NCBI RefSeq assembly: GCF_014837065.1
Contig: NZ_JACSPP010000038.1
Coordinates: 1 to 35,793 of the forward strand
DNA: 35,793 nucleotides
Direction of reading: 5' to 3'
From: Phocaeicola intestinalis
GTDB lineage: Bacteria > Bacteroidota > Bacteroidia > Bacteroidales > Bacteroidaceae
Under the pieces are notes generated by a model. The model saw only the letters and a list, made by a program, of their open reading frames with translations. It was not told the origin of the DNA and did no database searches. This document shows, piece by piece, positions 16,553-26,376 of the stretch (positions are counted from its first letter, which is position 1; every line of letters begins with the position of its first letter). The position numbers and the translations under genes were made by a program.

Positions 16553-17713
16553 TTATATTAAGAATCCCAGCAAGATACCTGCCGCTACGGCAGAACCGAT
16601 GACGCCGGCTACGTTCGGACCCATGGCGTGCATCAGCAGGTAATTGGTCGGGTCGTATTCTGCGCCTACGATTTGCGAGATGCGTGCCGAGTCGGGCACG
16701 GCAGATACGCCGGCATTTCCGATAAGCGGATTAATCTTGTTGTCTTTCTTCAATACCAGGTTGAATATCTTGACGAAGAGCACTCCCGATGCGGTGGCTA
16801 TCACGAAGGACAAGGCACCCAGCCCGAAAATCTTCAGTGAATCCCAGGTGATGAATTCCGAAGCCTGCGTAGAGGCACCTACGGTCAGTCCCAGCAAGAT
16901 GGTGATGGTATCAATCAGCGGTCCGCGTGCAGTTTCTGCCAGACGGCGTGTCACGCCGCTTTCCTTCAGCAGGTTGCCGAAGAAGAGCATGCCCAGCAGG
17001 GGAAGACCCGAAGGCACCAGGAAGCAGGTCAGCAGCAGACCCATAATCGGGAACAGGACCTTTTCGGTATGCGACACGGCACGCGGGGCTTTCATGCGGA
17101 TGAGACGCTCTTTCTTGGTGGTGAGCAGGCGCATGATGGGCGGTTGGATAACCGGCACCAGTGCCATGTAGGAGTAGGCAGACACGGCGATGGCTCCCAT
17201 CAGGTTGGGCGCCAGCTTCGATGAAAGGAAGATGGCAGTGGGGCCGTCTGCGCCACCGATGATGCCGATAGCGGCTGCCTGCATGGGGTCGAATCCCCAT
17301 TCGAGGGCAATCATGTAGGCACCGAAGATACCGAATTGGGCTGCCGCCCCGATAAGCATCAGCTTCGGATTGGAAATCAGTGCCGAGAAGTCGGTCATGG
17401 CGCCGATGCCGAGGAAAATGAGCGGCGGATACCAGCCCGATGTCACGCCTTGGTATAAGATGTTGAGTACCGAACCCTGTTCGTAGATGCCGACTTGCAG
17501 TCCGGCTTCCATATTGAACGGAATGTTGCCTATCAGCATACCGAATCCGATAGGAATCAGCAGCATCGGCTCGAATTCCTTTGCCACGGCAAGATAAATG
17601 AAGAATATACCGACGGCTATCATGATGAAATGCTGGTAAGTGGCATTGTAGAAGCCGGTATACGTCCAGAAATCCGCCAGGTTGCTCTGTAAGAAATTGA
17701 TGAATTCTCCCAT
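16553..17713 (-). CDS. mmdB: Na+-pumping decarboxylase beta subunit (MmdB/OadB)
   Basis: A 386-residue integral membrane protein with about ten or more hydrophobic segments. It couples decarboxylation of the carboxybiotin carrier to Na+ export. GGADGPTAIF at 153-162 holds the Asp known in OadB to be essential for Na+ transport. A second conserved patch, GNAGVSAVPDSARISQ, is near the C-terminus. Length is usual for Bacteroidetes. The start lies 2 bp from the biotin-carrier stop, so the two are translationally linked. Confidence 0.95.
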   Translation of the reverse strand: MGEFINFLQSNLADFWTYTGFYNATYQHFIMIAVGIFFIYLAVAKEFEPMLLIPIGFGMLIGNIPFNMEAGLQVGIYEQGSVLNILYQGVTSGWYPPLIFLGIGAMTDFSALISNPKLMLIGAAAQFGIFGAYMIALEWGFDPMQAAAIGIIGGADGPTAIFLSSKLAPNLMGAIAVSAYSYMALVPVIQPPIMRLLTTKKERLIRMKAPRAVSHTEKVLFPIMGLLLTCFLVPSGLPLLGMLFFGNLLKESGVTRRLAETARGPLIDTITILLGLTVGASTQASEFITWDSLKIFGLGALSFVIATASGVLFVKIFNLVLKKDNKINPLIGNAGVSAVPDSARISQIVGAEYDPTNYLLMHAMGPNVAGVIGSAVAAGILLGFLI

Positions 17714-17715
17714 AG

Positions 17716-18144
17716 TTATTCGATGATTATAAGGTCTGTACCTTCAAGAATAGATTCTCCTTTGCTCACGTTGATGGCAGTCACTTTGCCGTCGCGGTCC
17801 GACTTGATGTCGTTTTCCATTTTCATGGCTTCCAGTATCAGCAGGGTCTGTCCGCGTTTCACCGTGTCGCCTTCCTTTACCTTGATATCGAGGATGACTC
17901 CGGGCAGCGGAGATTTTATGCCCGACTTGCCTTGCGACACTGTGGGGCGGGTTACGGCAGGAGGAGGAGCGGCAGGCGTGGTGGAAGCCGTGCGGATGAC
18001 CGGCTTGATTTTCGGGGTTGCAGGCTTCTCCAGTTCTACGGTGTAGGGCGTACCGTTTACTTCTACGTGTACGTTGTTTTCTTCGATGTCTCCTACGGTC
18101 ACTTTGTATAAGTTTCCGTTGATTTTGTATCTATATTCTTTCAT
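17716..18144 (-). CDS. mmdC: Biotin carboxyl carrier protein of the decarboxylase (MmdC)
   Basis: A 142-residue carrier with three parts: an N-terminal beta region (1-40), a flexible Pro/Ala/Thr linker (about 41-72) and a biotinyl domain (75-142). The biotin site is EAMKMEN with Lys108. It shuttles CO2 from methylmalonyl-CoA carboxyltransferase to the membrane beta subunit. It lies between the OadG-like subunit (21 bp gap) and MmdB (2 bp gap). Confidence 0.94.
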   Translation of the reverse strand: MKEYRYKINGNLYKVTVGDIEENNVHVEVNGTPYTVELEKPATPKIKPVIRTASTTPAAPPPAVTRPTVSQGKSGIKSPLPGVILDIKVKEGDTVKRGQTLLILEAMKMENDIKSDRDGKVTAINVSKGESILEGTDLIIIE

Positions 18145-18165
18145 GGTTATCTATTCGTTAGAGGG

Positions 18166-19095
18166 TTATTTCTTGTGAGGATTTTCGCGCAGTGTATAAA
18201 TCTTCGAGCTCCACGGCGAGTAGCTCCGTTTCACACGGCTGATGGTCAGGATGGTTTCTTCCACGTCGTGGTCGCTTCCCTGCGCTTCATGCAGCGCCAT
18301 GGCAATGGCGGCTATCACGTCGCCCGGCGCTTCGCCCAGCCGGCGTTCCTTGGCTTCCTGCTTGTCGGTGATGTTGTGTGCCTTCATGGCGTTGCGCTTG
18401 CGCAGCTTGACGGCGATTTTCCCGATAATCCGGAAGCTGACGTACAGCAGGATAAGCCCGATGAAGACTACGCTCATGGCGGTGATGGTCATGCCGAATC
18501 CTGCCGAGTCGTGCTGTTCGAACTTGTCCATCTTCGGGTTCCCTTCCAGCGTCTGGTTGTTCGTGCTGGGAGTGACGTATTTGGTTTCGCTGTCGTCTTT
18601 TACTTCCCATTCGTCCGAGCCGTCGCTGACCCTTGCGTACGATTGGTCTGTCTTCAAGACACCGGCAGGAACGACCACTTCATCCAACAGTTTCCGTCCA
18701 GAATCGTATAATCCTACCCAGTTGTCTTTGGTTTTACTTAATACGAAATTGGTATGGAAAGTGCCTCGGCGCGGTGCTCCGTCTGCCCAAAAGAGGGCGT
18801 GCTGGCGGGGGCTGATGGCGGTCAGGACATCGCCTTTCGGAATGAAATAAGAAACCGTGTCGCCCGGTTCGCTGCTCACTTTCAGGTAGCATCCGGCCAG
18901 GTTGACACTATTATAAGATGTGTTGAATATTTCCACCCATCCGCTATGTACGCCATAATCGTCCTGAAAGTTTTCCTGATTGTCTACCAGCACTTCGTTG
19001 ATGACGATTTTACTCTTGGCTTCCGGCGTGGTGCACGAACAGAATGCTCCTAGCAGGGCGGATGCGAAAAATATTCCGGCTATATATTTATTCAT
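18166..19095 (-). CDS. OadG/MmdD-like subunit with lamin-tail domain and lipoprotein signal
   Basis: A 309-residue protein that is much longer than ordinary OadG/MmdD (about 80-120). It begins with a lipoprotein-type signal (GAFCSC, Cys19 or Cys21). Residues about 28-160 form a lamin-tail-like beta domain (INEVLVDN, GWVEIFN at 52-58, LAGCYL). A single membrane helix lies at about 205-225, followed by a cytosolic OadG-type tail. A gamma/delta subunit normally anchors and assembles the pump; the extra domain should face the periplasm. I recall such fusions in other Bacteroidetes. Both an N-terminal lipid anchor and an internal helix are predicted, which is odd. Confidence 0.85.
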   Translation of the reverse strand: MNKYIAGIFFASALLGAFCSCTTPEAKSKIVINEVLVDNQENFQDDYGVHSGWVEIFNTSYNSVNLAGCYLKVSSEPGDTVSYFIPKGDVLTAISPRQHALFWADGAPRRGTFHTNFVLSKTKDNWVGLYDSGRKLLDEVVVPAGVLKTDQSYARVSDGSDEWEVKDDSETKYVTPSTNNQTLEGNPKMDKFEQHDSAGFGMTITAMSVVFIGLILLYVSFRIIGKIAVKLRKRNAMKAHNITDKQEAKERRLGEAPGDVIAAIAMALHEAQGSDHDVEETILTISRVKRSYSPWSSKIYTLRENPHKK

Positions 19096-19104
19096 AATTA
19101 AACG

Positions 19105-19224
19105 CGTTTTTTTGAGTTTTTAAGTTCTTAAGTTCTTGGGTTTGTAAGTTCTTGAGTCTTTAAGTTTTTAAGTTTGTAAGTTGAGAAACTCAAAAACTTA
19201 AAAGCTCAAAAACTTATAAACTCA
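19105..19224. repeat. Hairpin of AAGTTCTTAAG/AAGTTTTT repeats between mmdA and the OadG-like gene
   Basis: About eight degenerate tandem copies of an 8-11 bp AAGTTYTT word run from 19117 to 19180, followed by the complementary form to 19223. One perfect 11-bp stem pairs 19159-19169 with 19192-19202. It lies within the mmd operon, between the mmdA stop and the next ATG. It could act as an intercistronic stabiliser or attenuator. Confidence 0.8.
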
Positions 19225-19225
19225 T

Positions 19226-20779
19226 TTACAAAGGAATGTTCCCGTGTTTCTTTGCCGGATTGGTTTGTTTTTTGGTCTGCAATTGTTGCAGGGCGCGGAT
19301 GATGCGGAAGCGGGTGTTACGCGGTTCTATCACATCATCAATGTAGCCATACTTCGCCGCATTATACGGGTTGGCGAACAGCTTGGTGTATTCGGCTTCC
19401 TTTTCCGCCATGAACGCTTTCGGGTCGGCTGCTTCCTTGGCTTCTTTGGCATAGAGCACTTCTACGGCTCCGGCTCCACCCATTACGGCGATTTCGGCAG
19501 TAGGCCATGCATAGTTCATGTCGCCACGCAACTGCTTGCAACTCATCACGATGTGCGAACCTCCATACGACTTGCGCAGGGTGACGGTTACTTTAGGCAC
19601 TGTGGCTTCGCCGTATGCATACAACAGCTTGGCACCGTGCAGGATGACGGCATTGTATTCTTGCCCCGTTCCCGGAAGGAATCCCGGAACGTCGACCAAC
19701 GATACGATAGGAATATTGAAAGCGTCGCAGAAGCGGACGAAACGGGCGCCTTTGCGGGAAGAATTGCAGTCTAATACACCTGCCAGGAACTTTGGCTGGT
19801 TGGCTACGATACCTACCGACTGTCCGTTGAAGCGGGCGAAACCGATGATGATGTTCTTTGCGAAGTCTGGTTGTACTTCCAGAAACTCGCCGTTGTCAAC
19901 GATGGCACCGATTACCTCATACATATCATACGGCTTGTTGGGGCTGTCGGGGACGATTTCATTCAGTGAATCTTCCAACCGGTCTATCGGGTCGGTACAA
20001 TCCATATAAGGTGGTTCTTCAAGGTTGTTTTGCGGAATGTAGCTCAAGAGTTTGCGGATTAAGGCTAACCCTTCTTCTTCGGTAGCGGCGGTAAAGTGGG
20101 TCACTCCCGAGCGGGTAGAGTGCACGCTTGCTCCTCCCAGGTTTTCTTGTGTCACGTCTTCACCGGTAACGGTCTTTACTACTTTCGGTCCGGTGAGGAA
20201 CATATACGAAGTGCCTTCCATCATTAAGGTGAAGTCGGTCAGGGCCGGAGAGTAAACGGCTCCTCCCGCACAGGGACCGAAAATGCCGGAGATTTGCGGA
20301 ATCACGCCCGATGCCAGGATGTTGCGCTGGAATATCTCGGCATATCCTGCCAGCGCGTTGATACCTTCCTGGATACGTGCGCCGCCCGAGTCGTTCAGTC
20401 CGATAACGGGTGCGCCCATCTTCATCGCCATGTCCATCACCTTGCAAATCTTTTGCGACATGGTTTCCGACAAAGAGCCGGCGGATACGGTAAAGTCTTG
20501 TGCAAAGACGTATACCAGTCTTCCCTCAATGGTTCCATAGCCTGTTACGACCCCGTCGCCCAAGTATTGCTTTTTCTCCATGCCGAAGTTGGTACAACGG
20601 TGTTTTACAAACATATCCATTTCTTCAAAACTGCCTTCGTCAAGTAGCATGGAGATGCGTTCGCGTGCTGTATATTTCCCTTTTGCGTGTTGTTTCTCAA
20701 TCGCTTTCTCGCCGCCTCCCAAACGGGCTTGGGCACGCAGCTCGATCAGTTCTTTTACTTTTTCAAGTTGGTTACTCAT
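19226..20779 (-). CDS. mmdA: Methylmalonyl-CoA decarboxylase carboxyltransferase subunit (MmdA)
   Basis: A 517-residue biotin-dependent carboxyltransferase that moves CO2 from (S)-methylmalonyl-CoA to biotin, leaving propionyl-CoA. The two crotonase-like halves are visible: [13 protein letters not shown] and [16 protein letters not shown] in the first, [13 protein letters not shown] and [11 protein letters not shown] in the second. The same family includes propionyl-CoA carboxylase beta chains; the nearby Na+-pump subunits favour the decarboxylase. The neighbour upstream is methylmalonyl-CoA epimerase. Confidence 0.95.
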   Translation of the reverse strand: MSNQLEKVKELIELRAQARLGGGEKAIEKQHAKGKYTARERISMLLDEGSFEEMDMFVKHRCTNFGMEKKQYLGDGVVTGYGTIEGRLVYVFAQDFTVSAGSLSETMSQKICKVMDMAMKMGAPVIGLNDSGGARIQEGINALAGYAEIFQRNILASGVIPQISGIFGPCAGGAVYSPALTDFTLMMEGTSYMFLTGPKVVKTVTGEDVTQENLGGASVHSTRSGVTHFTAATEEEGLALIRKLLSYIPQNNLEEPPYMDCTDPIDRLEDSLNEIVPDSPNKPYDMYEVIGAIVDNGEFLEVQPDFAKNIIIGFARFNGQSVGIVANQPKFLAGVLDCNSSRKGARFVRFCDAFNIPIVSLVDVPGFLPGTGQEYNAVILHGAKLLYAYGEATVPKVTVTLRKSYGGSHIVMSCKQLRGDMNYAWPTAEIAVMGGAGAVEVLYAKEAKEAADPKAFMAEKEAEYTKLFANPYNAAKYGYIDDVIEPRNTRFRIIRALQQLQTKKQTNPAKKHGNIPL

Positions 20780-20805
20780 GGCATTAAGTTTTAGTGTTTG
20801 ATTTT

Positions 20806-20890
20806 AGTTGTCTAGGAGCTAGGTTTTAAATTGTTTTACTGATGTATTCAGAACCTAGTCGCCTAGTACCTAGTCAACTAGTACCTATAA
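20806..20890. repeat. Hairpin of CTAGGT/CCTAG repeats between mce and mmdA
   Basis: The left arm 20806-20825 (TCTAGGAGCTAGG) pairs imperfectly with 20852-20879, where CCTAG recurs three times. It occupies the leader between the mce stop and the mmdA start. The word is different from those in the other hairpin gaps. Confidence 0.75.
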
Positions 20891-20892
20891 TA

Positions 20893-21297
20893 TTATTTTT
20901 CACACAATTCAGTCAGTACACCCATCGTCGATTTCGGATGCAGGAAAGCAATCTGCAGGTTTTCCGCCCCTTTGCGAGGTGCCTTGTCAATCAGTCGTAT
21001 GCCCGCTCCTTCGGCTTCTGCCAAGGCGTTGGCCACTCCGTCTTCGATGGCGAATGCAAGGTGATGGATGCCCATGCCTCGCTTTTCAATAAAACTGGCG
21101 ATGGTACTGTCGGGACTAGTCGGTTCCAACAATTCGATTTTGGTGTCTCCGCATTTCAAGAAAGCGGTCTTTACTTTTTGGTCTTCTACAGTCTCTATGT
21201 TGTAGCAGGTCAGTCCGAGAACTTTTTCGTAATACGGAAGGGCTTCTTCGATGCTTTTTACAGCAATGCCCAAGTGTTCGATGTGGGAAATTTTCAT
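20893..21297 (-). CDS. mce: Methylmalonyl-CoA epimerase
   Basis: A 134-residue glyoxalase/VOC-fold protein that interconverts (R)- and (S)-methylmalonyl-CoA, placing it between methylmalonyl-CoA mutase and the Mmd decarboxylase in propionate formation. Two VOC modules are visible: IEHLGIAVKSIEEALPYYEKVLGL (metal ligand His8) and IHHLAFAIED, ending in the acidic GVLTELCEK. Length matches the family. The mutase genes are not in this window. No clear -7 element was found in the 154-bp upstream gap. Confidence 0.95.
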   Translation of the reverse strand: MKISHIEHLGIAVKSIEEALPYYEKVLGLTCYNIETVEDQKVKTAFLKCGDTKIELLEPTSPDSTIASFIEKRGMGIHHLAFAIEDGVANALAEAEGAGIRLIDKAPRKGAENLQIAFLHPKSTMGVLTELCEK

Positions 21298-21451
21298 AAA
21301 TGTTGTTTTTTATAAAGTATTAAATTCTTTAATTTATTCGCATTGATTGCACAAAGAAAAGAAAAATGTGCTGAAAAACGAAATCTTTCTTCGATTTATT
21401 TTCAGAAAAGATGCATGTCTGGTTTTTCTCACGGCATACAGATGGTGATAT

Positions 21452-24400
21452 TTACTTGACAGGCATTGTTCCTTTCAATTCGATGCGGCTGCGTCCTTCT
21501 CCTTTTTTTATGACACGGATTTGTACATTGATTCTTTCATCTAACTCTTCACGATGCGATATGATGCCGACACGTCGCCCGTTTTGTCCTGCAATTTCCT
21601 GTAGTCGTTCAAGGGTAGACATGACAGAGTCTAAACTTTTTTCATCAAGTGTGCCGAAGCCCTCATCAATAAACAGAATGTCTATATTCATGTCCGGACG
21701 GTTCAACGACGAGAGTGCTAGCGATAATGCCAATGAAATCATGAAGCGTTCGCCTCCCGAAAGCACTGTTACGCTGCGCACTTGGTTTTTGTTGTAACAG
21801 TCTAAGACTAAAATGGAAAGCTGTTCGTTTTCTTCGCTGCATGTCAGCTTGTAACGGTCGGTAATCTGTGCGAGATAGATGTTTGCATTGTTGAGTAACG
21901 GCCGCAGGATATAGGATTGTACGAGTGTGCGGAAACGAGTTCCTCCAAAGCGGGAATTTAGCCGGTCCCATTTTGTAAAATTCTTTTTTACAGCTTCCAG
22001 TCTTGCTGTTATCTTTTTGAAGTTATCTTCGTTGCGTTTGTCTTCTTCCAGTTTACTGCAGATAGTTGCCTGTTCACTTACAAGCTGGTCACGGGTAAGT
22101 GCAAGTATGTTTTTTTCTTCCTGTAGCAGTGTAAGGTCTGGGATATCTTGTCCTTCACAGATACCTAGCTTTTCCATAGCTTCAGTTTGTTGCCTTTGCA
22201 TTGTGGCAATGGCATCACGTCGTGAGGTGATACTTGCCTGGAGGTCATTGATACGTTGGCGTGCCTCTGGTATTTCTTTTTCTTTTCCAACGAGGGCAAT
22301 AAGATCAGATTCGGCTGTGCCTGATGTCTTGTAATATATACCCAGTGTGGTTTCGCAAGCTGTGATAATGGCAGTACACTCACACGTGTCTTTGGCTATT
22401 GTATTAATTTCAATATAAAGCCTGGTCCATTCATCATTGATGTCACTGCATGGATAAGTAGCAGGAGAGGCTGAAGTGTCCCATCCGGCATGTAAATGGA
22501 GGATTTTGTCTCTTGTGTTTCCGATGGAGACTGCTGTAGCCTTTGCTGTTTGTAATTGTTGTGCAGCTGTATCAAACTTTTTTTTCATATCTGCGTATTC
22601 GTTAGCATCACGGCAAAGAATATTTTTGGTGCTGTAGGTGTCTTGTTGCCAACCGGGCATCCAGTTTGCCAATATTGCGTTCAAGTCAGTGAAGAGGTTG
22701 ATTGCGGTCCGTTCTCCAGCTTTCTTTTGTTCGTGTAATTGATGTATATGTTGCTCGTTGGCATAAAAATCTTTGTCTGCCTGGACTTTGGCTTTATCGG
22801 CTGTTGTTTTTTGGATTTCAAGCTTCTTCTTCTCATTCAGCAACAGATTAATCTTGTTTTGTAATTCTTCGGCATCTTTTTGTTGCAGTTTGAGTTGGTG
22901 GAGGATCTGTCCGATTTCGTTTATGGCTATGTTGACCTGTTGTGCTATGGGTTTCGTTATATCCAGACCCGATTGTTTTGCCACGGTCAGTGCCTGTTTT
23001 TTGGTAGCATCGGCTTTATTCTTTTGCTCAGCCAGTATGTGTCTTTGGGTTTCGAGCATGCCAGATGCTGTGTTGTATCTTTTTTTTGCTTCATCATATG
23101 CTGTGGTAGCTTTCAACAGGTTTTCCTCTGTAATGTTTTTCTCTTTTTCAAGAGGGGTAAGCACGGCTTTGAAGTCTTCGTCAAGATATATGTGATTGAT
23201 GTGTTGTCCACACAAGGGACAGATGTCTGCCTGCTCAGCAATGAGACGTTTGCGTAACGTGACAAGGTGTTCTTCCAGACTGGTTTGCATGGTGTGGAGC
23301 AGGTTATTGGCTTTTTCGTCTTTTTCTTTAGCAGCCAGATAGGCTTCTTCGGCTTTTTGGACTGCTTGATGGAAAATAGTCAGTTTTTCGGTTTGTCCTT
23401 TAATTTCTTTATCAAGTTTTTCCAGATTGTTTGTATCAGTCTCCATGTTCTGTAGGGTTTGCTGAAGCTGTTTCAACCTGGTATTTCTCATGTTTGCCTG
23501 TTCAAGGTTTTGGTTTATCAAAACCGGGTTCAGCATTTCACGCTGTTTGCTTAAGGTCTCTATGTTTTTTTGTATGTCAGCTATTGCGTTATCTGTATTT
23601 GCTGCTGCCTGTGCGGTCTTTTCTACAATGTTTTTTAAGGTCGTTGTCCGGGCGGTTTCAGTTTCTATCTGTCTGGCGATGGTTTGTATTTCTTTGTTGG
23701 TGTCTTCATATTGTCGTATCTTTTGAATGATTTCTCCGGTTTTGCTATACACTTCTTCTTGACTTTGATGTGCCGTTATCCATTGGTGTAACTTTTCGGT
23801 TTTGTCGGATAGTTGGGACATGTCATGGTTGCGTTGGGCAAAATCGGCGGAAAGTCGGTTGAACATTTGTTGGCACATGGGTTCTTGGGAAAACGATTGT
23901 TCCCTTTTGACTTTTGCTTCTTGCATTTTGACGAGTGTCTGGCGTTGGGCAGTGGTGTTGTCCCAGTTTTTGACCAGTTTCATGTCTGCTTTGTATTCTT
24001 CCCCTTGTAAGCGTTTTTGCAGTTGCTCCAGTTCTTCTTGAGCTAACGTTTGGTTTTTGCGGCATTGATTGATGGTATTGACTAAAGTGAGTTGCTGTTC
24101 GTTTAGTCGGATTTTTGTTTCCAGTGTCTGTTTTTGAGTGTTTATATTGGATTGTTCGGCAAGCAGTTTTTCTTTTTCTTCTTTGTCTAAAATATGTGTT
24201 TTTTCTGTTTCATATTCAGTTTGAGTTTGCTTGTAGATAGCCTGGGCTTTGTCGAAGAGGTTTTTGATAGCGGCACCGTATTTTGAGAAACGTTCGGTAT
24301 TTGTCAGTTGTTCCAAGATGGCTTCACGTTCGGATTTGTTACCGGTAAGGAATGTTGCGAATTGTCCTTGTGCCAGCATGGCCATGCGTCCGAATTGTTC

Positions 24401-24901
24401 GAAGGTAAGTCCTACTGCCTGTAAAATGGTGTTGGCTACTTCTGTATTGCCGGATATCCAGTCGTTGTCTCCTTTTTTAACTTCCCATTTAGGCTGTCGA
24501 TGCTTCAGCTGTTTACGGCTTCGCTGCATGCCAAGGGAAAGCCGTGCATGGTAGTTCATTCCATCGTTTCCTTCGAATATCACTTCGCTGTAACATTCTT
24601 CACGTTCGGATATTCCTAAGCGGGTATATTGCTCGATGCTGGCTACCCGCAGGGTTTCTCCTTCGGCATTGACATAATCATTTCTCATAGCGTTGGCCAC
24701 TCCGTCTATGCGGGGAGTTTTCTTGTATAAAGCCATTGAGATACAATCCAGTATTACAGTTTTTCCGGCACCGGTATCTCCGCTGATAAGAAAAAGCGGG
24801 GCGGTTTCGCCACTTATGGCATCACGTAACCCGTTTTCAAAATCAATGTCACCTTTCTCTATGGAAGCAATGTTCCTGATATGTAGTTCTTTTATTTTCA
24901 T
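21452..24901 (-). CDS. sbcC: Exonuclease SbcC (SMC-like ATPase)
   Basis: A 1149-residue ATPase that works with SbcD to cut hairpins, cruciforms and blocked DNA ends. Walker A is GDTGAGKT (41-48). Long coiled coils flank a zinc hook CPLC (Cys561, Cys564). Near the C-terminus are the ABC signature LSGGERF (about 1047) and Walker B ILFIDEGFGTLDEKS (about 1075). Length is typical. It follows sbcD after a 93-bp gap in which I see nothing notable. Confidence 0.96.
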   Translation of the reverse strand: MKIKELHIRNIASIEKGDIDFENGLRDAISGETAPLFLISGDTGAGKTVILDCISMALYKKTPRIDGVANAMRNDYVNAEGETLRVASIEQYTRLGISEREECYSEVIFEGNDGMNYHARLSLGMQRSRKQLKHRQPKWEVKKGDNDWISGNTEVANTILQAVGLTFEQFGRMAMLAQGQFATFLTGNKSEREAILEQLTNTERFSKYGAAIKNLFDKAQAIYKQTQTEYETEKTHILDKEEKEKLLAEQSNINTQKQTLETKIRLNEQQLTLVNTINQCRKNQTLAQEELEQLQKRLQGEEYKADMKLVKNWDNTTAQRQTLVKMQEAKVKREQSFSQEPMCQQMFNRLSADFAQRNHDMSQLSDKTEKLHQWITAHQSQEEVYSKTGEIIQKIRQYEDTNKEIQTIARQIETETARTTTLKNIVEKTAQAAANTDNAIADIQKNIETLSKQREMLNPVLINQNLEQANMRNTRLKQLQQTLQNMETDTNNLEKLDKEIKGQTEKLTIFHQAVQKAEEAYLAAKEKDEKANNLLHTMQTSLEEHLVTLRKRLIAEQADICPLCGQHINHIYLDEDFKAVLTPLEKEKNITEENLLKATTAYDEAKKRYNTASGMLETQRHILAEQKNKADATKKQALTVAKQSGLDITKPIAQQVNIAINEIGQILHQLKLQQKDAEELQNKINLLLNEKKKLEIQKTTADKAKVQADKDFYANEQHIHQLHEQKKAGERTAINLFTDLNAILANWMPGWQQDTYSTKNILCRDANEYADMKKKFDTAAQQLQTAKATAVSIGNTRDKILHLHAGWDTSASPATYPCSDINDEWTRLYIEINTIAKDTCECTAIITACETTLGIYYKTSGTAESDLIALVGKEKEIPEARQRINDLQASITSRRDAIATMQRQQTEAMEKLGICEGQDIPDLTLLQEEKNILALTRDQLVSEQATICSKLEEDKRNEDNFKKITARLEAVKKNFTKWDRLNSRFGGTRFRTLVQSYILRPLLNNANIYLAQITDRYKLTCSEENEQLSILVLDCYNKNQVRSVTVLSGGERFMISLALSLALSSLNRPDMNIDILFIDEGFGTLDEKSLDSVMSTLERLQEIAGQNGRRVGIISHREELDERINVQIRVIKKGEGRSRIELKGTMPVK

Positions 24902-24994
24902 GATTAATTGATTATCAAGTTTTTAGTCTTATATGGGGTATGCATTTGCTGGCAATGAATGATTTACAGACTTCGGAATCTGCTGTTTAAGCGG

Positions 24995-26257
24995 TTAATT
25001 CTGTATTGTTTTTTTGCGCGAAGCATTGCTTTCTTCTGCCATGCGTTTTACTTCCGCTTCTATTTCGACAAATGCCTGACGTACTTCATCCATGTCGAGT
25101 TCTGGATATTGTTGTTTGGTTTTTTCTATAAAGAGAACCGGATTTGTCATCTGTTGTATTTCGGCTACTTCAAATTTGGGTTTGGTTGCCTCGACAGTGT
25201 TGTTTTCTGAAGTTCCTGTCCATTTTATTTTCGGATTGTAGCGCAATTCACCGTTATAAGCATCGGTGATGGTGTAGACCATTTGATTGAAATCTGAAGG
25301 TAACGATGTTGCATAATCCATTTGCAAGCGGATGTATCCTCTTCCACCTTTTTCGGCAAATTGTTTGATGCCGTTCAGTGCTTCTTCGGCACTGGCAAAT
25401 GCAGTTTCATTGGCAGGTAAAAGATAGAAATGACGTAATTCGTTGATGCGTAATTGCCGTATACGTACATTGCCTCCATGACTTTTTATTTCTATGACAC
25501 TGACGGTGTGAGGATAGTTTTCATCGCTACTTACGTGCAGGGCACTGCCTGCATAGCGTATGACAGGGGCAGGGTAGGTTACGTCTGTCTGCTGGTTGTC
25601 ATCTCTGTGTCCGATGGTTTGCGGTCTATGTATGTGTCCAAGTGCCAGGTAGTCGTATCCTGTGCCTAAGCTGGCAATTTCTTGGGTACGTATGTGCCCG
25701 ATATCGAAGTCGTGTCCTGTCATATCACTTCCTTTGACAGTAAGATGTCCTGTCATGATAACTGGCTTCCCTTCAGTATTTTCCGCTTTTACATAGTCCA
25801 GCAGTGATTGAATCATGGAGGTACGTTCGCCAGTCATATAAGGTAATGCAATAATGTACCCGTTCGGCAGACTGATTATGAAATTTTTTTGCCATTCGTC
25901 TGCCGATGTAAAATCGGCAGGTGGCGGTGTTCCTATAAGGTGTGTATTAGCCAGCTTCCATATCTCATGATTAGATTGGATGCGGGAGGCTGAATCGTGA
26001 TTGCCTGCGACGATGACCAGATGCATGGTAGGGGAGGCTTGGTGTAAGCGTACAAAACGGTCGGTAAATGATTTCCAGACGGCAGCCGAAGGTTGTTGGA
26101 TATCGAATACATCCCCACTTACGATTAAGGCGTCGGGCTGTTCTTCTTGGCACCATCGTTCCAATTGTGAGAAAAAGCAATCGTGCTCATCGTTCCGTTC
26201 ATAATTTTGATAAATGATTTGTCCCAAGTGCAAATCGGCAGTATGAAGTATTTTCAT
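24995..26257 (-). CDS. sbcD: Exonuclease SbcD (Mre11-type nuclease)
   Basis: A 420-residue metallophosphoesterase partner of SbcC. Metal-binding motifs are HTADLHLG (5-12), SGDVFD (47-52), AGNHDS (84-89), MTGHL and LGHIHRPQ. The C-terminal third is the capping/SbcC-binding region and ends in a basic tail (EVKRMAEESNASRKKTIQN). Upstream are a -7 element and a dense cluster of hairpin-forming repeats. Confidence 0.95.
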   Translation of the reverse strand: MKILHTADLHLGQIIYQNYERNDEHDCFFSQLERWCQEEQPDALIVSGDVFDIQQPSAAVWKSFTDRFVRLHQASPTMHLVIVAGNHDSASRIQSNHEIWKLANTHLIGTPPPADFTSADEWQKNFIISLPNGYIIALPYMTGERTSMIQSLLDYVKAENTEGKPVIMTGHLTVKGSDMTGHDFDIGHIRTQEIASLGTGYDYLALGHIHRPQTIGHRDDNQQTDVTYPAPVIRYAGSALHVSSDENYPHTVSVIEIKSHGGNVRIRQLRINELRHFYLLPANETAFASAEEALNGIKQFAEKGGRGYIRLQMDYATSLPSDFNQMVYTITDAYNGELRYNPKIKWTGTSENNTVEATKPKFEVAEIQQMTNPVLFIEKTKQQYPELDMDEVRQAFVEIEAEVKRMAEESNASRKKTIQN

Positions 26258-26290
26258 GCTTGTAATTATAGGTTTCTAAAGGCAAGTTAT

Positions 26291-26298
26291 CAAAAATA
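26291..26298 (-). promoter_or_regulatory. Bacteroides -7 element for sbcDC
   Basis: The minus strand reads TATTTTTG, matching TAnnTTTG, 33 bp before the sbcD ATG. AT-rich context lowers certainty. Confidence 0.45.
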
Positions 26299-26376
26299 GT
26301 TGGAATATGCAAGAAAAAACGAGAATATGCAATTGGGGGTCTTTTAATTTCCCAAGCACCTGCTTCTGCTTTCTAA

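Noticed and set aside
21666..24554. Many 60-140 residue plus-strand ORFs opposite sbcC
   Set aside because: Antisense shadows of the coiled-coil coding sequence (F/S/C-rich translations).
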